In this document: positions 35,395 through 44,205 of the stretch, in pieces | How the letters are laid out: every line of letters begins with the position of its first letter | Position numbering within the stretch: the stretch's first letter is position 1 | Assembly: GCA_034430895.1 (NCBI GenBank) | Contig: DAOUDW010000076.1 | Span: 1-57,391, forward strand | DNA length: 57,391 nucleotides | DNA from: WVZH01 sp034430895 | GTDB lineage: Bacteria > Chloroflexota > Anaerolineae > Anaerolineales > E44-bin32 | Direction of reading: 5' to 3' | The notes under the pieces: generated by a model | The model's database searches: none | The model's input: the letters and a program-made list of their open reading frames with translations, nothing else | What the model was told of the DNA's origin: nothing | Position numbers and translations under genes: made by a program

Positions 35395-35573
35395 CTTATG
35401 ACCTCGTTTCGATCGCGATTATTGAACGCAACAATATCTTCAATTTCGGTCTACATTTCCCGGCGTGAGCGGTGCCAGATGGTCAGCCAACTTGGCAAGG
35501 TTGACGTGTTTCCAAATAAAAATGTGGACAGCCAAAGATAAACAGAGACAAGACACCCCCACGAGTATGGACC

Positions 35574-36092
35574 CTATGAAACGATTTTCTTTCTAATAAA
35601 AACCCCATCGCCCCCCGAGCGTTCTGCAATTATTCCTGCTTCGCATTGCCTGACATGGATTCGATCTCGCTGAAGACTGATACCGATGGGGATAGCGGGG
35701 GCTCTAGTGCGCAAGGCAACCCAGGCGATGACATCGACCGTCGCTCCAGCGCTGCTGCGGATGGCAGGAAGATGGCCTGCGTCTCGCAGGAGGCGCCCGA
35801 AAATGGGTACGTCAAAGGAAGCGGCTGTAATTAAAAAGCTCACTGGCTCGGGGAGAAAACCCAACGGGTAGATCGGGTCTGTGGTGGTGGGGTGGTTGAC
35901 GGCCAGAATCTTCGGGCCGCTGGGCAGTGGGGCGTGCCACCGAATGTCCACCCGTAGCATTGTGCGGATATACAGATCGACTGCCGAATGGCCCAGGTGG
36001 TAGAGCAACTCCTCGGTGTTTTTCCGATTCCGTTGCTGAGATCGTCGGCCCGTGCTGGCGATCTTGCTCTCACGTAAAGTTCTAGATTGCAT
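35574..36092 (-). pseudogene. PlsC-like acyltransferase with an internal deletion
   Basis: The frame encodes the first motif of 1-acylglycerol-phosphate acyltransferases, AVNHPTTTDPIYPLG (NHx4D), and the second region PIFGRLLRDAGHLPAIRSS. The next part should carry the glycine-rich FPEG motif, but the chain jumps directly to VALRTRAPAIPIGISLQRDRI, which belongs to the later domain. About 40 residues are missing while the frame is kept. Without FPEG the enzyme should be inactive. Start 36092 is a guess; the frame is open to 36302. A broken hydrolase stump lies beside it on the other strand. Confidence 0.65.
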
Positions 36093-36261
36093 GATAGGCC
36101 TCAATTTGCCGTTGAAAGCAGGATATTTGACAATGGGGTGTAGTGTCATGCTCCCAAGGGCACATTGGGGGGGCACATTCAAACGGCGTGTCGCTTTGTC
36201 ACGGAAGGTTGGTTGAGATAAAATCGCCAGCCGGTGTGGTGCTCGATTCGGAGATGGAGCG

Positions 36262-36324
36262 ATGAGGATTGCTTTCTTTGGGGATAGCTTGACTGCAAGC
36301 ATGCCGGGCAGTGTCCGGCACTAG
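36262..36324 (+). pseudogene. 5' stump of an SGNH/GDSL hydrolase gene
   Basis: ATG 36262 after GGAG opens a 20-codon frame beginning MRIAFFGDSLTASMPG, which matches the catalytic block I (GDSL serine) at the N-terminus of SGNH hydrolases, and then meets a stop at 36322. The remaining about 180 residues are absent. The stump overlaps the upstream part of the acyltransferase frame on the other strand, so both genes may have been cut by the same rearrangement. Confidence 0.55.
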
Positions 36325-37042
36325 ATCTGGAAGAATTTCGAACCTGTTACCGGAGGACGCTTAATCTCTTGTGTGACGTTGCGAAGCTCTTTCCAAATTT
36401 CAATGGTAGCATATCCTTAACGCAAATATGATCTCCAACACCGAGTTAGTGTTTGTTTCTAGCCTGGATTTGTTGCTTTTCGCTCCACGTTTAACCACTC
36501 AATCCGGCAGATGAGCAGAGATTGGACACATTGTCGCAGACACTTCAGAACCTGAGTGAGTACCGCACTTCGCAGCTGGTGATCGAAGTGGATCACGTCA
36601 TCCGCGGCCAGGGCATCGATCCCACTCAGCCCGGGGATGATCGGTTGGCCTGTCGATCAAGGACAAGCGCAGATCTTCAGCATCCTCGATGCCCAATCGA
36701 TCAGTGTGACATTGAACGCCGCCCGCGTGATGACACCGAAGAAATCACTTTCGTTCGTGGTTGGTCAAGGATTGGATTTGCAGACTGACAGGAATACATG
36801 CTATTACTTCGCCATGAATGAGACCTGTCGTTACCAGAATCATTATGACCCGGAACTCAACTAAGCGTGACCGAAAAGCCGCGATAGCCTTTGTACACGT
36901 CGGCAGCGTATAGATCTCATCCTCGATATACATTTCCATGAACTATTTACCTATCCCTGCTGGAGGGTGACATATGTCTTCAGGTCAAAGTAGCCATGTC
37001 GTCAGCTTCATGGTAGGCAAGATCGTTCAAAATGAGTGATGA
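36325..37042. other. Probable gene remnants between decayed genes and the ABC exporter
   Basis: No intact gene is seen. Two overlapping plus frames (36522-36788 and 36637-36864) have protein-like stretches that pass from one to the other: TSQLVIEVDHVIRGQGIDP in the first and GQAQIFSILDAQSISVTLNA in the second, as expected if a frameshift split one gene. I cannot name the family. The rest carries no signal. Confidence 0.35.
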
Positions 37043-37072
37043 TTGCTCCAAATTGGCCGAGGATGGTATGAT
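37043..37072 (+). promoter_or_regulatory. Candidate sigma-70-type promoter of the ABC exporter genes
   Basis: TTGCTC (37043-37048) and TATGAT (37067-37072) are 18 bases apart, and TG at 37064-37065 makes an extended -10. Transcription would start near 37079, about 60 bases before ATG 37142. Confidence 0.4.
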
Positions 37073-37141
37073 CGAATCTCTTGTGAAACACTTTCGACAT
37101 CCATTCAAGTAAAGCATGTTTCGAAGAAAGGAAACCACAAT

Positions 37142-38038
37142 ATGCGCGCAGTTGAGATCAATAACGTCGCCAAATCATTTGGCGACGTTAAAGCCGTAGC
37201 AGACGTCTCCTTCGAGGTCAACCGCGGCGAAATTTTTGGCATGCTTGGACCAAACGGCGCCGGCAAGACGACCACGATACGCTTGCTGCTGGACATCTTC
37301 AAACCGGATCACGGTTCGGTTTCGATCCTCGATGGACCTATGTGCGAAGCAAAGAAAAACCGAATCGGATACATGCCCGAGGAACGTGGTCTCTATCAGG
37401 ATGCACCGCTTGAACGCTGTTTAACCTACCTGAGCACGCTCAAGGGCCTCTCGATAACCGAAGCCCAGAACCGACTCGCACCATACCTGAAACGCTTCGA
37501 CCTCACGCAGCACAAACAAAAGAAGGTGAAAGAACTCAGCAAGGGCATGCAGCAGAAAGCACAGATTATCAACACCTTGCTGCACGAGCCGGAGTTGATC
37601 ATCATCGATGAACCTTTCGCCGCTCTAGATCCCCTCAACACACAATTGGTAAAAGATGTCATGCGTGAGTTGCGCGACCAGGGAACCTCAATCCTCATGT
37701 CGACACACCAAATGCACCAGGTGGAAGAGCTCTGCGATCGCATCGTGCTCATCGACGAAGGGCGCGATGTGCTCTACGGACCCCTGGATGACATCCGCCG
37801 CCGTTATACCGGGCATGCCGTTCTGGTGCGTGTCACCGGCGAACTGCCGGAGATCTCGGGTGTCGAAGACATAGCGCCGCATAACAACGCCTTGAGATTG
37901 ACCCTGGCTTCCGACGTGTCTCCGCAGCAAGTGCTGCAAGCCCTGCTGGCAAAAGGTGTAACGCTTGAGAAATTCGAGATCGCACTCCCAACCCTGGATG
38001 AGATCTTCATCCACGTGGTGGAAGAAGGAGAGTCATGA
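37142..38038 (+). CDS. ABC transporter ATP-binding protein (NatA-type exporter)
   Basis: The 298-residue protein has Walker A GPNGAGKTTT (about 39-48), the signature region KELSKGMQQKAQI, Walker B LIIIDEPFAALDP and the switch histidine in STHQMHQ. The C-terminal DUF4162-like part ends LEKFEIALPTLDEIFIHV. The length and tail fit the NatA/YhaQ group, which energises ABC-2 permeases. ATG 37142 follows AAAGGA. It overlaps the first permease by four bases. A 12-bp inverted repeat lies in codons 8-16. Confidence 0.92.
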   Translation: MRAVEINNVAKSFGDVKAVADVSFEVNRGEIFGMLGPNGAGKTTTIRLLLDIFKPDHGSVSILDGPMCEAKKNRIGYMPEERGLYQDAPLERCLTYLSTLKGLSITEAQNRLAPYLKRFDLTQHKQKKVKELSKGMQQKAQIINTLLHEPELIIIDEPFAALDPLNTQLVKDVMRELRDQGTSILMSTHQMHQVEELCDRIVLIDEGRDVLYGPLDDIRRRYTGHAVLVRVTGELPEISGVEDIAPHNNALRLTLASDVSPQQVLQALLAKGVTLEKFEIALPTLDEIFIHVVEEGES

Positions 38039-39261
38039 TGTCGAAGCTCTGGTTGATTGCAAAGGACGAATTCAGGCGCAACGTCTACAAGAAGAGCTTC
38101 ATCCTGGCGCTTCTCAGCGTGCCCCTCATGATGGCCTTCAACGTCGGCATTGGACTGATCGTTGAAAACCTTCAAAAAGACTCCACCCCCATCGGGTACG
38201 TCGACCACTCGGGTTTGCTGGATCAACCAATTTCAGTCTCCGAACCATCCGATGCCGTTCCCATCCTCGCCTTCGAATCCGAGGAAACGGCACGTGAGTC
38301 GCTGCAGGCCGAGGAGATCCAGGCCTATTATGTGCTCTCGGCGGATTACCTGACCACATCGAATGTCGAGCTGTTTTACTTGGAAGAACCCGCATATAAC
38401 GCCACGAGCCAGTGGAACAATTTCCTGCAATTCAATCTTCTGGCCGAGTATCCACCTCAAACCGCGCAGCGGTTGATCGAAGGCACACGCATGACTATCC
38501 GTTCACCGGGCGGCAACATCGAAATGCCCGCCGGGGGACCGACTCTAGGCTCGATGCTGCCCCTCTTTACCAGCGTGTCTTTCGTATTCCTGCTTCTGTT
38601 CAGTTCGGGGTACTTGATGAATGGTGTAATTGAAGAGAAGGAGAACCGCACCATCGAAGTCATTGTGACCTCCGTATCCATAACTGACTTGGTCGTTGGC
38701 AAGGTGCTTGGCATCGTAGTCATCAGCCTAACGCAGCTGGCCACCTGGATTCTGATCGCCGTACTCACCATTGCCATCGGTGGGGACATGCTGGGGCTGA
38801 CGTGGTTTCAAGATCTAACCGTCAACTGGCTCGCCATTATAAAAGTGATCGTAATCGCCATTCCCAGCTATGTTTTCGCTGCAGGATTGATGTTCACCCT
38901 CGGATCGACCTTAACAGAAGCTCAGGAGGGTCAAGCGGTAGGATCGTTGTTCTTTATCCTTCACATGCTGCCCTTGTACATGATCGTAATGATCATCGAA
39001 AACCCTCTGGGAATTCAAACCACCCTGCTGGGCATACTGCCTTTCACGGCACTGCTCAGTACGGGCTTGCGCAGTATTTTCACTGACATTCCCTACTGGC
39101 AAATCGCGCTTAGCGCCGCAGTACAAACGCTATCCGCCTTCGGTGCCTTGTGGTTGGCCAGCCGTGCCTTCCGGCTGGGGATGCTGCGCTACGGGCAGCG
39201 GCTACATATACGCGAGCTCTTTCGACGCAAACCATCTCTGGCCGAAAGGAGTTCGTCATGA
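38035..39261 (+). CDS. ABC-2 type permease (NatB-like), first subunit
   Basis: The 408-residue protein has an N-terminal membrane helix, a soluble extracytoplasmic domain (about 40-170), then five or six helices from about 175. The EEKENRTIEVIVTSVS segment at about 202-217 is the conserved coupling motif of NatB/YhaP permeases. It starts inside the end of the ATPase gene and ends inside the start of the second permease gene, so the three are translationally coupled. Substrate unknown; NatAB exports sodium, other members export peptides. Confidence 0.9.
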   Translation: MMSKLWLIAKDEFRRNVYKKSFILALLSVPLMMAFNVGIGLIVENLQKDSTPIGYVDHSGLLDQPISVSEPSDAVPILAFESEETARESLQAEEIQAYYVLSADYLTTSNVELFYLEEPAYNATSQWNNFLQFNLLAEYPPQTAQRLIEGTRMTIRSPGGNIEMPAGGPTLGSMLPLFTSVSFVFLLLFSSGYLMNGVIEEKENRTIEVIVTSVSITDLVVGKVLGIVVISLTQLATWILIAVLTIAIGGDMLGLTWFQDLTVNWLAIIKVIVIAIPSYVFAAGLMFTLGSTLTEAQEGQAVGSLFFILHMLPLYMIVMIIENPLGIQTTLLGILPFTALLSTGLRSIFTDIPYWQIALSAAVQTLSAFGALWLASRAFRLGMLRYGQRLHIRELFRRKPSLAERSSS

Positions 39262-40535
39262 ACACGAAAACCGGCCTGATCATGCGCTACGAGTTAACCA
39301 CAACTCTCCAGAGGAAATCCTTTCTATTCATTGCGTTCGGGATACCCATTCTGGTGGTATTGATCTTCGCCGTGGTCAATCTGATTAAAAAGGACTCTCC
39401 TGATGTCGACGACACATCCGCAATGGATATGACCGAACTCGAAGTTGAGGGATATGTGGATCAGGCGGGATTGATCGAGGCGATTCCCCAGGATATTCCT
39501 GAAGATGTTCTCATCCCCTACACATCGGAAGATGATGCCCAGGTTGCCCTGGACGATCAAACGATCACCGCCTACTACATCATTCCCCAGGATTACATCG
39601 AAAGTGGCGAATTGATCTACGTGCATCCCGACCCATCCCCATCCATGTCGGACAGTCAGGAATGGATCATGAAGTTAACCCTGGTGCTGAACCTACTGGA
39701 GGGGGATCAGGCCCTGGCTGGAAAAGTGTGGAACCCGATGAATCTGCAAGCCACCAATCTGTCCCCCGAAACGCAAGCCCCAACCTACGGGGAAGAGGAT
39801 TGCTCCACGCCGGGCAGTTCCTGTGAGTCGAATGCGTTGGTTAATATGCTGCCGATGATTATGGTGATCCTCTTTTTCGTGCTCATCAACATCAGTTCAG
39901 GCATGCTCATTGGCAGTGTTACCACCGAAAAGAAGAATCGGGTGATTGAGATTCTGATGGCCACCGTGAAGCCACAGGAACTTTTCGCAGGTAAAATCAT
40001 CGGCCTGGGAGTAGCCGGTCTGCTGCAATCCGCCGCCTGGATCGGAACGATCTATGCGTTATTAAAGTTCGGCGGCTCAACCCTGGGTTTGCCAGAAGAG
40101 CTCCATATCCCATCTTCAATTATCACCTGGGGCATCGTGTACTTCATGCTGGGTTACGCCATATATGCCAGCCTGATGGCCGGTGCCGGTGCGTTGGTCC
40201 CCGACATGAAAGCCGCTTCTTCCGCGGTCTGGTTGATCATCATTCCACTCATGCTGGGCTACATCATCGTGGTCACGCCGATCGGCCAAAATGACCCCCA
40301 CGGCCCGCTTGCCGCCGGTTTGAGTTTGTTTCCGCTCACAGCGCCCGTGGCGATGATCATGCGTCTGACAATTGGGGGTGTACCGTTCTGGCAGCTACCC
40401 CTCGGGGCCGTGCTGATGGCCCTCACCGCCGTACTCATCGTGCGCGCTTCGGCCCGCATGTTCCAGGCTCAGAACCTGCTCTCGGGACAACCCTTCTCGG
40501 CCGGCCGGTTCTTTACCGCCTTTTTCAACCGCTGA
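39258..40535 (+). CDS. ABC-2 type permease, second subunit
   Basis: The 425-residue protein has the same layout as its upstream neighbour (first helix, extracytoplasmic domain, then about six helices, with TTEKKNRVIEILMATVKPQELFAGK as the coupling motif), so the exporter is probably a heterodimer. Start 39258 after AAAGGAG overlaps the preceding stop by four bases; the frame upstream of it is a shadow. It carries two cysteines near ECST and SSCES in the extracytoplasmic part. Confidence 0.88.
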   Translation: MNTKTGLIMRYELTTTLQRKSFLFIAFGIPILVVLIFAVVNLIKKDSPDVDDTSAMDMTELEVEGYVDQAGLIEAIPQDIPEDVLIPYTSEDDAQVALDDQTITAYYIIPQDYIESGELIYVHPDPSPSMSDSQEWIMKLTLVLNLLEGDQALAGKVWNPMNLQATNLSPETQAPTYGEEDCSTPGSSCESNALVNMLPMIMVILFFVLINISSGMLIGSVTTEKKNRVIEILMATVKPQELFAGKIIGLGVAGLLQSAAWIGTIYALLKFGGSTLGLPEELHIPSSIITWGIVYFMLGYAIYASLMAGAGALVPDMKAASSAVWLIIIPLMLGYIIVVTPIGQNDPHGPLAAGLSLFPLTAPVAMIMRLTIGGVPFWQLPLGAVLMALTAVLIVRASARMFQAQNLLSGQPFSAGRFFTAFFNR

Positions 40536-40648
40536 TTCGCGCCAGGGAGCTTCGTGGTCGGCCGCGGAGCTCCCTGGCGATTTCATATCGAAAGCCGCTG
40601 ATCCAAGACATGGTAAAGTATACACACAGCTCTAGGATGGAGATCCGC

Positions 40649-42181
40649 ATGAGAAAACATTTGGCGATCTTCTTGATCGTCGGCGTACAGCTCCTCGCGG
40701 CCTGTAAACCGAAAATGACGGAGACAACAAAAACAGCCGCCGCTCCGTCAACCGATCAGACGACATCCTCATCCACGCTTTTCGACAGCGACCTCGACGA
40801 TCGAAGTCTCTTCTACTCCGGTCTGATCGAGTCCGAACGAGCCACGCTGGAACAACTGGAATACCGCAGCACGTACCGCATCGACCTGGAGATCGACCAG
40901 GATTTGCAGCACGTCGACGGCTGGCAGGAAGTGGTTTACACCAATCGCGAAGACGAATCCCTCGAAGAAGTGTACTTCCGCCTCTACCCCAACATTTCGG
41001 GTGGCTCAGCATCTATTTCTGCGCTCAAAGTGGGGGGAACGAGAACAGATCCAACATATGAACTCGAAAGCAGTGCATTGCGCGTTTCGCTGCCAACCCC
41101 TTTGAAACCCGGCGAAGAAATCCACATCGAAATGCAATTTTCCGTCGAACTGCCCTTGGAAATGTCGGGGAATTACGGGTTGTTTGGCTCCTTCGCCGAC
41201 GTTGTGGTGATGCAGGAACTCTATCCCGTCATTCCCGTGTACGATGACGAAGGCTGGAACATCGAGATACCACCCGCCCACGGCGATTTAACCTATTTCG
41301 ATGCAAGCTTCTACCTCGTGCGCGTAACAGCTCCAGAAAACTTGACGCTCATCGCCTCCGGCGTCGAAGTGGAACACAGCGCACAGAACGATCTGCAAAC
41401 CGCCACCTTCGCTGCCGGACCCGTGCGCGACTTCTACATCGCCGCCGTGAAGGACTACGAAGTCACGAGCACCTCGCTCGGCGAAACGACAATCTACAGC
41501 TATACGCCTGCGGATATACTTCCTTCTGCCAACACCGCCCTGGAAATCGCCAGCGAAGCGCTACGCGGTTACAGCAAGCGCTTTGGCGCTTATCCCTATA
41601 CCGAACTGGAAATTGTCGCTACGCCGATGCAAGCCCTGGGCATGGAATATCCCAACACCGTTGCTATCTCGATTGGCTTGTACGATGCGGACGCGGAGAT
41701 CGCGGGACTGCCGGCAGAGGTCTACCTCGAGTCCACACTGGCGCATGAGATCGGACACCAATGGTTCTACAACACCATCGGCAGCGACCAGGTCGATGAG
41801 CCCTGGATGGACGAGGCGCTTACACAATACGCCACCTGGACGTACTACCTGGATCGTTATGGGGAGGAGAGCGCGGAGGGATTCCGAGATTCTTTGGTGG
41901 GCCGTTGGGAACGTGTCGAAAAAACGGGGATTCCCATTGGCCTGCCGACTGGCGAGTACGATCCTCGCGAGTATGGCGCCATCGTATATGGACGCGGCCC
42001 GCTCTTCCTCGAAGCCCTGGCCCAGGAGATGGGGCAAGAAACCTTCGATACCTTCATGCGTATCTATTTCGAGAACAACAAGTGGGGTATTGGTACCGCC
42101 GCCAATTTTCAACAACTCGCCGAGGAAACCTGCCAGTGTGATCTATCCGATTTGTTCAATGCCTGGGTATACCCGCAGTAG
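40649..42181 (+). CDS. M1-family metallopeptidase lipoprotein
   Basis: The 510-residue product has a lipoprotein signal peptide with lipobox LAAC, then the M1 fold. The zinc site HEIGH (366-370) is followed 18 residues later by the third ligand E389 in MDEAL. GMEYPN upstream matches the substrate-binding GAMEN-type loop. It would be an extracellular membrane-bound aminopeptidase. Start 40649 follows GGAG at a good distance; ATGs at 40637 and 40610 are less likely. It follows the ABC exporter by 113 bases. Confidence 0.88.
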   Translation: MRKHLAIFLIVGVQLLAACKPKMTETTKTAAAPSTDQTTSSSTLFDSDLDDRSLFYSGLIESERATLEQLEYRSTYRIDLEIDQDLQHVDGWQEVVYTNREDESLEEVYFRLYPNISGGSASISALKVGGTRTDPTYELESSALRVSLPTPLKPGEEIHIEMQFSVELPLEMSGNYGLFGSFADVVVMQELYPVIPVYDDEGWNIEIPPAHGDLTYFDASFYLVRVTAPENLTLIASGVEVEHSAQNDLQTATFAAGPVRDFYIAAVKDYEVTSTSLGETTIYSYTPADILPSANTALEIASEALRGYSKRFGAYPYTELEIVATPMQALGMEYPNTVAISIGLYDADAEIAGLPAEVYLESTLAHEIGHQWFYNTIGSDQVDEPWMDEALTQYATWTYYLDRYGEESAEGFRDSLVGRWERVEKTGIPIGLPTGEYDPREYGAIVYGRGPLFLEALAQEMGQETFDTFMRIYFENNKWGIGTAANFQQLAEETCQCDLSDLFNAWVYPQ

Positions 42182-42229
42182 CGTTGTCGGATTTGTGGCA
42201 TTATTGGGTCCGAGCGGGAGAGATCTTGC

Positions 42230-43105
42230 ATGAACGAAACTCATAATTTCAAAGCACACTCGAGTTACGTCCTGGACTTGGCTTTCACCAGCGACAGCAG
42301 AACTCTCATTTCTGCCGGAATGGACAACCTCGTTAAATTGTGGTCAGCTCCTGACTGGCAACTACTGAGCACATTCGAAGGACACCAGAACAGCGTCAAC
42401 AGCTTTTCACTCTCAGCGGACGGCACTGTCCTGGCCACTGGCTCCTCGGACAATACCGTTAAATTATGGGATTTTCCCACCGGGACCGAACGCATCACCC
42501 TGCAGGACCGCAAGAAAGTGGTTTCGGCGGTGCAAATCTCACCGGACGGCAAGTGGGTCGGCGCCGCCTCTTACGGAGGCCGGGTGGCAATATGGACACT
42601 CGCTGGCGAAGGAGCAATCACAATCGCGGCAGGCAAGAAAAACTTATCCGCACTTGCTTTCTCGCCTGATTGTAAAACCTTGGCCACTGCCGGATTGGGT
42701 GATGATATCACCCTGTGGTCCTTGCCCTCGGGCGAGCCAACCGGCAAACTAGCGGGGCATCAAACTGCTGTTGGATCGCTCACCTTCATCCAGGGCGGCC
42801 GCTATCTGGTTTCACGAGGCTACGAAGAAACGATCAAAGTCTGGGACACGACCAACTGGCGTGAGGTCAAAACACTGCAGGTTGAATATCCCGGATTGCG
42901 CGGATTAGTCTTTTCGGGGGATAAGCAGACCGTCGCCCTGAGTCTCGAAAGCCAGGTTCAACTCTGGTCCTGGGAGGATTGGCGTCTCGAAGCGGAGCTG
43001 CCCATCGATACCAAAGTGATCAACGGCATGGCTTTCTCACCTGATGGGCGCTGGTTCGCAGCGGGAGCGGCGGATCGCCGTATCTATATATTCGAACTTG
43101 AATGA
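42230..43105 (+). CDS. WD40-repeat protein, single propeller
   Basis: The 291-residue protein lacks a signal peptide and contains six or seven WD40 repeats with VKLWSAPDW, VKLWDFPTG, TLWSLPSG, IKVWDTTNW and an SPDGRWFAAGAADRRIYIFE end. It is a cytoplasmic scaffold-type propeller. GGAGAG precedes ATG. It follows the M1 peptidase by 48 bases and is convergent with the LCP gene. Confidence 0.88.
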   Translation: MNETHNFKAHSSYVLDLAFTSDSRTLISAGMDNLVKLWSAPDWQLLSTFEGHQNSVNSFSLSADGTVLATGSSDNTVKLWDFPTGTERITLQDRKKVVSAVQISPDGKWVGAASYGGRVAIWTLAGEGAITIAAGKKNLSALAFSPDCKTLATAGLGDDITLWSLPSGEPTGKLAGHQTAVGSLTFIQGGRYLVSRGYEETIKVWDTTNWREVKTLQVEYPGLRGLVFSGDKQTVALSLESQVQLWSWEDWRLEAELPIDTKVINGMAFSPDGRWFAAGAADRRIYIFELE

Positions 43106-43109
43106 TGAT

Positions 43110-43126
43110 CTGGTTTCAGAAACCAG
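43110..43126. terminator. Possible bidirectional hairpin between convergent genes
   Basis: CTGGTTTC and GAAACCAG pair around one base, just after the WD40 stop. The following bases are not a clear T tract on either side, so efficiency is doubtful. Confidence 0.3.
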
Positions 43127-43173
43127 GTGCAGATTGATTCAATTTTGAACCACGATCCCTTATATTCCAAATG

Positions 43174-44100
43174 TTAATTACCGAATGCTTCCAGTAATAA
43201 CTCCTTAACTCGGTCGCTGCGCGGTGTCAGCGAGCCATCCGTGTTGGGGATCACGTAGGTATCATCCACACCATAATAAGATATTTTCTCCGCGGTAACT
43301 GCTTCGGCTAGGCAGATCAAATCCATGCCCAATTCAGGACTCAAATCGGTAGTTACGGCCTGGCGAAACGATTGGATCAACTCTGGTGCCTTGAGTAAAT
43401 TGCTCGGTTCGAGCGCTTCGTCACGCAAGCCTTTTAACACCTGCGTTTGCCGCTCGAAGCCGTCCCAGCGCGCGAGCGGTGTCGCTGCTTCAGAAAAGGC
43501 CAACGCCACATCACCGGTCATGTGCAGCACACCAGGATGAAAGTACCCCAAACCGACATCTGTAGCATCGTATTCCGCCAGGATTTCCACGTCGACTCCA
43601 CCGACCACATCGATTAGCTCCACGAATTGGTCGAGGTCGAGCGTGACGTAGTAATCTGGCCGCACACCGAATGTGTCATAAAGGGCCTGCGCCACCAGAT
43701 TCGTCGCCGCTGCGACATTATTTTCCTGTACCTCTAAACCCACGCGATAGATTTCGTCCAAACGGATTTGATCGAAGCCGACGTCCGACAAAGCTACGAT
43801 GGTTAGATTAAGTTCTTTGGGGAAGTAAATCGAAGCGACGGTTTGGTTTGGAAAATCCACTTCGATCAACCGCAGCGCAAGTAGGCGGTCTGATGTTCCG
43901 CTGTCCGATCGATCGGTCAACAAGAAGAGCACCTGCATGGGCTCTGAGTGCCCACAGAACGTCCCTCCGGAAGTGGCCAGATTGAGTACTGCATCGAGAG
44001 GGGCACGCCAGAAATCCGTGAACAGGCAGACGGCAAGCAGGACAACGATGAGCAACAGCAGCAGAAGGATAATCCGCAGTCTCGGTCTTTTTTTCTTCAT
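43174..44100 (-). CDS. LytR-CpsA-Psr (LCP) family protein
   Basis: The 308-residue product has an N-terminal membrane anchor (about 8-28) and an LCP domain: DSGTSDRLLALRLIEVD, then FVELIDVVGGVDVEI and the terminal-phase HMTGDVALAFSEAATPLARWDGFERQTQVL. LCP enzymes transfer polymers from lipid carriers to peptidoglycan or proteins. Several residues of the usual Arg cluster are replaced (for example DRSD at the first), so activity is not certain. It heads the minus-strand glycan gene region, fitting a role in attaching the polymer made there. Confidence 0.8.
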   Translation of the reverse strand: MKKKRPRLRIILLLLLLIVVLLAVCLFTDFWRAPLDAVLNLATSGGTFCGHSEPMQVLFLLTDRSDSGTSDRLLALRLIEVDFPNQTVASIYFPKELNLTIVALSDVGFDQIRLDEIYRVGLEVQENNVAAATNLVAQALYDTFGVRPDYYVTLDLDQFVELIDVVGGVDVEILAEYDATDVGLGYFHPGVLHMTGDVALAFSEAATPLARWDGFERQTQVLKGLRDEALEPSNLLKAPELIQSFRQAVTTDLSPELGMDLICLAEAVTAEKISYYGVDDTYVIPNTDGSLTPRSDRVKELLLEAFGN

Positions 44101-44205
44101 CGGATACCTCCATTAAAGAGCGCAGAAAGATAGAATCAAAGTGTGTTTATGCAAAACACTCGGTCTTTCGACCTGCGAGCTATGTATTAACCTCGCACAC
44201 AATCG

